From Deltaproteobacteria bacterium CG_4_8_14_3_um_filter_43_13 (GTDB taxonomy: Bacteria > Desulfobacterota > UBA8473), in NCBI GenBank assembly GCA_002782605.1, contig PFIF01000203.1, forward strand, positions 1-10,047: a stretch of DNA of 10,047 nucleotides. The letters are read 5' to 3'. The translations under genes were made by a program, and so were the position numbers. Shown one piece after another: positions 5,819-10,047 of the stretch. The notes beneath the pieces are model-generated. The model was not told the origin of the DNA and ran no database searches. It saw nothing but the letters and a program-made list of their open reading frames with translations. Every line of letters starts with the position of its first letter. Positions within the stretch are counted from its first letter, which is position 1.

Positions 5819-8800
5819 GTGAAAGACTCCTTTGGAATTTTTGAAAACCCCCAAAGCCCATTGAGCTTTAGCTCTCTAAGGATATCCTTGACTTCGCCAG
5901 AAACTATCAGAAGCTGGTCACATGGAGAGGTTAAGAAGCCTGAGACCATTAATTATAGAACTTTTAAGCCAGAAAGAGATGGCTTATTCTGTGCCAAGAT
6001 TTTTGGCCCTACTAAAGACTATGAGTGTAATTGTGGAAAATACAAGAGGTTAAAACATCGTGGTGTTGTCTGTGAAAAGTGTGGAGTTGAAGTTATTCAG
6101 TCGAAAGTTCGCCGAGAAAGATTGGGACATATAGAACTAGCATCACCAGTTGCCCATATTTGGTTTTTAAAGAGTCTTCCGAGTAGAATGGGTGCTTTGT
6201 TAGACATGACTCTGAGAGAGATAGAGAAAATTCTATATTTTGAGTGTTATGTTATTATAGATCCTAATGATACCCCGTTGAAAATAGGGGAGTTGTTAAC
6301 GGAAGAGAGATATCGAAAAGCTAAAAGGGAATATGGGGATAGTTTTTCTGCTGGCATGGGTGCAGAAGCTGTCAGGGAACTATTGAAGAATATAGATGTA
6401 GATAAGCTTTCCGAAGAGTTGCGCCTGGAGATGAAAAGTACTACCTCAGAGACAAAGAGAAAGAAGATTGCCAAGCGATTGAGGGTAGCAGAATCTTTTA
6501 AAAATTCCGGCAATAAACCTGAATGGATGATATTAAAGGTTATACCTGTTATCCCGCCTGATTTGAGGCCATTGGTTCCGTTAGACGGTGGGCGATTTGC
6601 TACCTCAGATCTTAATGATCTCTATCGTAGAGTTATTAACAGGAACAACAGGTTAAAAAGGCTTTTGGAACTGGGTGCCCCCGAGATTATTATTAGTAAT
6701 GAGAAGAGAATGCTTCAGGAAGCTGTTGATGTTTTGTTCGATAATGGAAGAAGAGGAAGGGCCATTACTGGAAGAAACAAGAGGCCATTAAAATCTCTGA
6801 GTGACATGCTTAAAGGGAAGCAGGGGAGGTTCAGACAAAATCTCTTGGGTAAACGCGTTGATTACTCTGGCCGTTCAGTTATTGTTATTGGTCCAGAACT
6901 AAGGCTGCACCAATGTGGACTTCCCAAAAAGATGGCGTTAGAGCTTTTTAAACCATTTGTTTATAACAAATTAGATGAAAAAGGGTATGTTAATACCATT
7001 AAAAGCGCAAAGAAGATGGTTGAAAAAGAAACGCCAGAGGTGTGGGACATTCTAGAAGAAGTAATTAAAGAGTATCCTATTCTTCTAAACCGGGCACCAA
7101 CTTTACATAGGCTGGGGATCCAGGCATTTGAACCGGTTTTAATTGAAGGTAAAGCCATTCAATTGCATCCGTTGGTATGTGCTGCTTTTAATGCTGATTT
7201 TGATGGAGATCAGATGGCCGTTCATATCCCGCTATCCATCGAGGGCCGGATTGAAGCAAGGGCTTTGATGATGTCCACAAACAATATTCTATCCCCTGCC
7301 AATGGAAGACCTATAATTGTTCCTACACAGGATATTGTTTTGGGTATCTACTATATGACCCGAGACAAAGACTTTGTTAAAGGTTCAGGTAAGGTGTTTT
7401 CTAATCCAGAGGAAGTAAGAATAGCGTATGATTCTTCGGAAATAGACCTCCATGCCAAAATTGTGGTGAGAATAAAGGGAGAACGGATAGAAACGACAGT
7501 TGGCAGAATTCTTTTAAAGGAAATAGTTCCTGATGAGATTCCTTTTGGTTCCATTAATAGAGTAATGAATAAGAAGGAACTGGCCAATTTAATCGACCAG
7601 TGTTACAGATTATGTGGTAGCAAGAAGACCGTTATTTTAGCTGATAGATTGAAGGATTTGGGATATCAGTTTGCTACGAAAGCTGGAATTTCTATTTCAA
7701 TTGATGATATGCTTATTCCTCCCAATAAAGCAGAGTTTCTGGAGAAGTCCCATAACGAGGTCCGTGAGATTGAAACCCAGTATACCGAAGGACTTATAAC
7801 GGATGGTGAAAGGTACAATAAGGTAATTGATATCTGGGCGCAGGCTACGGAGAAGATTGCTGATGATATGTTACATGAGCTCGGTACGGAAGAGATAATT
7901 GGGGCTGATGGTAAAAAGAAGGAAATCCCCAGCTTTAATCCCATATTTATGATGGCAGATTCTGGCGCTAGAGGAAGCGCACAGCAAATCCGACAGTTGG
8001 CAGGTATGAGGGGATTGATGGCAAAACCATCCGGAGAGATCATCGAAACACCGATTACGGCAAATTTTAGGGAAGGGCTAACTGTTCTACAATACTTTAT
8101 ATCCACTCATGGGGCTCGTAAAGGTCTTGCTGATACAGCTTTAAAAACTGCCAACTCAGGGTATCTTACTCGTAGGTTGGTAGATGTGGCACAGGATGCT
8201 ATTATAACTGAGGCTGATTGTGGGACTCTGGATGGAATCTATGTTTCTTCCCTGGTGGAAGGTGGAGAGATTATTGAACGAATGAGTGATCGAATATTAG
8301 GTAGAGTTGCCTTAGATAATATAAAAGATCCTTTTACAGGGAAAATACTAGTAGATGCCAATCAAGAGATTGATGAAAATCTTGCTAAAAAGATTGAAGA
8401 AGCTGGTATTGAAAGGGTAAAGATTCGTTCTGTTTTAACCTGTCGGTTAAGTAATGGAATCTGTGTGGAGTGCTATGGCAGGGATCTTGGGCGTGGGAAA
8501 AAAGTCAATCTGGGTGAGGCTGTGGGGGTAATTGCCGCCCAATCCATAGGAGAACCTGGAACCCAATTGACCATGAGGACCTTCCATATTGGCGGAACAG
8601 CCAGTAGACGTGCCGAGCAAAGTACCCTTGAGTCAAGGACTGAAGGGAAGGTCAAATTCATAAATTTGAGTGCTGTTAGAAATAAAGAGAACAACTTAGT
8701 AGTAATGAATCGTAACGGTATGATTACGATACTTGACAATGATGAAAGAGAAAGAGAGCGGTACTCTCTCATTTATGGTGCAAAACTTAAGATTGAAGAA

Positions 8801-9919
8801 AAAGAGGCAGTAAAGCCAGGACAGCTCCTTGCAGAATGGGATCCATATACCACACCTATCTTAACAAAGGTTTCCGGGACTGTTAAATTTGGGGATATAA
8901 TAGAAGGTGTTACTATGCAGGAGCAGGTAGATGAGGTTACTGGCCTTTCTAGAAAGGTGATTGTCGAATCAAAGGACCCTGATGCCCGTCCAAGGATTTC
9001 TATTAAAAATGAAAGTGGCCGTACTGCGAAGTTACCTGGATCAGAATCCCCCGCAACATACCTTCTTCCGGTCAAAGCAAATATTATAGTAAATGAAGGG
9101 AATCAAGTAAATGCTGGGGATGTTATTGTCAAAATTCCCCGAGAGACTACCAAGACAAAGGATATAACTGGGGGATTACCTAGGGTTGCTGAGTTGTTTG
9201 AAGCGAGGAAACCTAAGGAATATGCTGTAATATCCGAAATCGATGGTATTGTTTCCTTTGGTAAAGATATCAAAGGGAGGAGAAGGGTTATAATTACTCC
9301 AGAAATTGGTGAACCTAAAGAATACCTGATCTCTAAAGGGAAACATATAAGTGTTCATGAAGGGGACAGAGTAAGGGCAGGAGAGCCTCTTATGGATGGT
9401 CCGGCGAATCCTCATGATATTCTATATATCCTTGGAGAGAAAGAACTGGCAAGGTATCTGGTTGATGAAGTACAAGAGGTTTATCGTCTCCAAGGTGTGA
9501 AGATAAATGATAAGCATATCGAAGTAATCGTCAGACAGATGCTTCGTCGAGTTAGGATAAAAGAGGTCGGAGATACAGATTTTCTGATCGGAGAACAGGT
9601 GGAGAGGTATGTGTTTGAAGAGGAAAATGAAAAAGTAAAGACAAAAGGAGGTAAACCGGCTATTGCTGAACCTCTGCTTCTTGGAATCACCAAGGCTTCG
9701 TTGAGCGCTGATAGTTTTATTTCGGCAGCTTCTTTCCAGGAGACAACAAAGGTATTAACCCAAGCCAGTATTGAGGGGAAATGTGACCGTTTGAAAGGTT
9801 TGAAAGAGAATGTGATTATGGGTAGATTGATTCCTGCTGGCACAGGTTTCCCAGGATACAGAAATTTGAAGACAGAAGTTGTGAATGGTGGAGAGGAAAT
9901 TTGTGTGGAAGAAAAATAG
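5819..9919 (+). CDS. rpoC: DNA-directed RNA polymerase subunit beta'
   Basis: RpoC (1366 residues from GTG 5819; E. coli 1407) is the beta' subunit carrying the catalytic magnesium. From this start the N-terminal zinc ligands fall at C70, C72, C85 and C88 and the catalytic N-A-D-F-D-G-D aspartates at D460, D462 and D464. These are the same numbers as in E. coli and strongly support the GTG. The second zinc site is C801, C875, C882 and C885 (E. coli minus 13). The bridge helix lies at about 756-792 (T-P-I-T-A-N-F-R-E-G-L...). The trigger loop begins at Q908-S-I-G-E-P-G-T, with M919 and H923 matching E. coli M932 and H936. About 190 residues (roughly 930-1117) separate the trigger-loop halves before G-G-L-P-R (1118-1122); this is the SI3 insertion of Gram-negative bacteria. 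The C-terminus ends normally after a G-Y-R motif. No frameshift or missing key residue is seen. Confidence 0.98.
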   Translation: MKDSFGIFENPQSPLSFSSLRISLTSPETIRSWSHGEVKKPETINYRTFKPERDGLFCAKIFGPTKDYECNCGKYKRLKHRGVVCEKCGVEVIQSKVRRERLGHIELASPVAHIWFLKSLPSRMGALLDMTLREIEKILYFECYVIIDPNDTPLKIGELLTEERYRKAKREYGDSFSAGMGAEAVRELLKNIDVDKLSEELRLEMKSTTSETKRKKIAKRLRVAESFKNSGNKPEWMILKVIPVIPPDLRPLVPLDGGRFATSDLNDLYRRVINRNNRLKRLLELGAPEIIISNEKRMLQEAVDVLFDNGRRGRAITGRNKRPLKSLSDMLKGKQGRFRQNLLGKRVDYSGRSVIVIGPELRLHQCGLPKKMALELFKPFVYNKLDEKGYVNTIKSAKKMVEKETPEVWDILEEVIKEYPILLNRAPTLHRLGIQAFEPVLIEGKAIQLHPLVCAAFNADFDGDQMAVHIPLSIEGRIEARALMMSTNNILSPANGRPIIVPTQDIVLGIYYMTRDKDFVKGSGKVFSNPEEVRIAYDSSEIDLHAKIVVRIKGERIETTVGRILLKEIVPDEIPFGSINRVMNKKELANLIDQCYRLCGSKKTVILADRLKDLGYQFATKAGISISIDDMLIPPNKAEFLEKSHNEVREIETQYTEGLITDGERYNKVIDIWAQATEKIADDMLHELGTEEIIGADGKKKEIPSFNPIFMMADSGARGSAQQIRQLAGMRGLMAKPSGEIIETPITANFREGLTVLQYFISTHGARKGLADTALKTANSGYLTRRLVDVAQDAIITEADCGTLDGIYVSSLVEGGEIIERMSDRILGRVALDNIKDPFTGKILVDANQEIDENLAKKIEEAGIERVKIRSVLTCRLSNGICVECYGRDLGRGKKVNLGEAVGVIAAQSIGEPGTQLTMRTFHIGGTASRRAEQSTLESRTEGKVKFINLSAVRNKENNLVVMNRNGMITILDNDERERERYSLIYGAKLKIEEKEAVKPGQLLAEWDPYTTPILTKVSGTVKFGDIIEGVTMQEQVDEVTGLSRKVIVESKDPDARPRISIKNESGRTAKLPGSESPATYLLPVKANIIVNEGNQVNAGDVIVKIPRETTKTKDITGGLPRVAELFEARKPKEYAVISEIDGIVSFGKDIKGRRRVIITPEIGEPKEYLISKGKHISVHEGDRVRAGEPLMDGPANPHDILYILGEKELARYLVDEVQEVYRLQGVKINDKHIEVIVRQMLRRVRIKEVGDTDFLIGEQVERYVFEEENEKVKTKGGKPAIAEPLLLGITKASLSADSFISAASFQETTKVLTQASIEGKCDRLKGLKENVIMGRLIPAGTGFPGYRNLKTEVVNGGEEICVEEK

Positions 9920-9922
9920 TTA

Positions 9923-9942
9923 GCAAATAAAAGCAAATAAAA
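9923..9942 (+). repeat. Tandem A-rich 10-mer behind rpoC
   Basis: GCAAATAAAA occurs twice back to back (9923-9932 and 9933-9942), right after the rpoC stop. The A-tracts recur at about one helical turn, which favours bent DNA. They end 3 bases before a TTGACA box, the position of an UP element that contacts the polymerase alpha C-terminal domain. Confidence 0.6.
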
Positions 9943-9945
9943 AGC

Positions 9946-9974
9946 TTGACAAATAAGGCGATTATTGAGAATAT
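9946..9974 (+). promoter_or_regulatory. Candidate sigma-70-type promoter downstream of rpoC
   Basis: A perfect -35 box TTGACA (9946-9951) is followed after 17 bases by a weak -10 box GAATAT (9969-9974), with a TG two positions before it (9966-9967) as in extended -10 promoters. AATATA (18-base spacing) or TATACC (20-base spacing) are alternatives. No intrinsic terminator separates rpoC from it, so it would be a secondary promoter for the next gene. In many bacteria that gene is rpsL of the str operon, but it lies outside the window. Confidence 0.5.
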
Positions 9975-9977
9975 ACC

Positions 9978-10047
9978 CAATTTTATGGTTAACAATTTTG
10001 ATGAAGTCGTAAAAAGTCAAAAATCAGACGGCACAGTAAAAAGCTCC
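9978..10047 (+). other. Downstream spacer with a third copy of the shared 9-mer
   Basis: No start codon with a credible binding site or protein signal is seen here. AGTCGTAAA (10005-10013) matches exactly the 9-mer after rplL (1364-1372) and at the end of rpoB (5609-5617). AAGTC recurs 10 bases later, and the sequence then runs off the window, so a longer repeat element may be cut by the edge. Confidence 0.4.

Noticed and set aside
9481..10020. Open frame of 179 codons on the minus strand
   Set aside because: It is antisense to the rpoC 3' end and the spacer, its protein has no recognisable domain, and the plus-strand reading is a highly conserved RpoC C-terminus.

Overview
The window holds the distal half of a bacterial ribosomal protein / RNA polymerase operon, all on the + strand and in the classical order: rplA (3' end only), rplJ, rplL, rpoB, rpoC, then about 130 bases of downstream spacer. 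The DNA is A+T-rich (roughly 40% G+C by eye). Two features point to a Gram-negative bacterium of the proteobacteria-like clade. RpoC carries the long SI3 insertion inside its trigger loop, and RpoB carries a long insertion ahead of its second catalytic lysine block. The wording of both subunits resembles Desulfobacterota/Nitrospirota-type sequences, but I cannot fix a phylum from memory.

Layout: 1-311 is the C-terminal part of L1. Positions 312-416 form a leader that looks like a ribosomal protein L10 leader, with a terminator hairpin and T-rich tract (about 348-384) and two competing upstream pairings, so attenuation of rplJL-rpoBC is likely. L10 is at 417-932 (TTG start) and L7/L12 at 970-1350. 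The 126-base rplL-rpoB spacer holds a small degenerate repeat. RpoB is at 1477-5616. The 202-base rpoB-rpoC spacer is largely made of degenerate 7-base repeats in both orientations, and one copy runs into the end of rpoB and supplies its stop codon. RpoC is at 5819-9919. The tail (9920-10047) has a tandem A-rich 10-mer just upstream of a candidate sigma-70-type promoter, and a third copy of a 9-mer shared with the other two spacers.

The genes act together: L10 and L7/L12 build the ribosomal stalk that recruits translation factors, L1 builds the opposite stalk, and RpoB plus RpoC form the catalytic centre of RNA polymerase. The proteins are orthodox and intact, with every catalytic and metal-binding motif I looked for present. 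I do not see a novel multi-gene system. The unusual content is non-coding: a 7-base repeat family (consensus RYTYACR, or YGTRARY in reverse) placed in the spacers after rplL and rpoB with a related trace after rpoC, and the L10 leader with three mutually exclusive helices.
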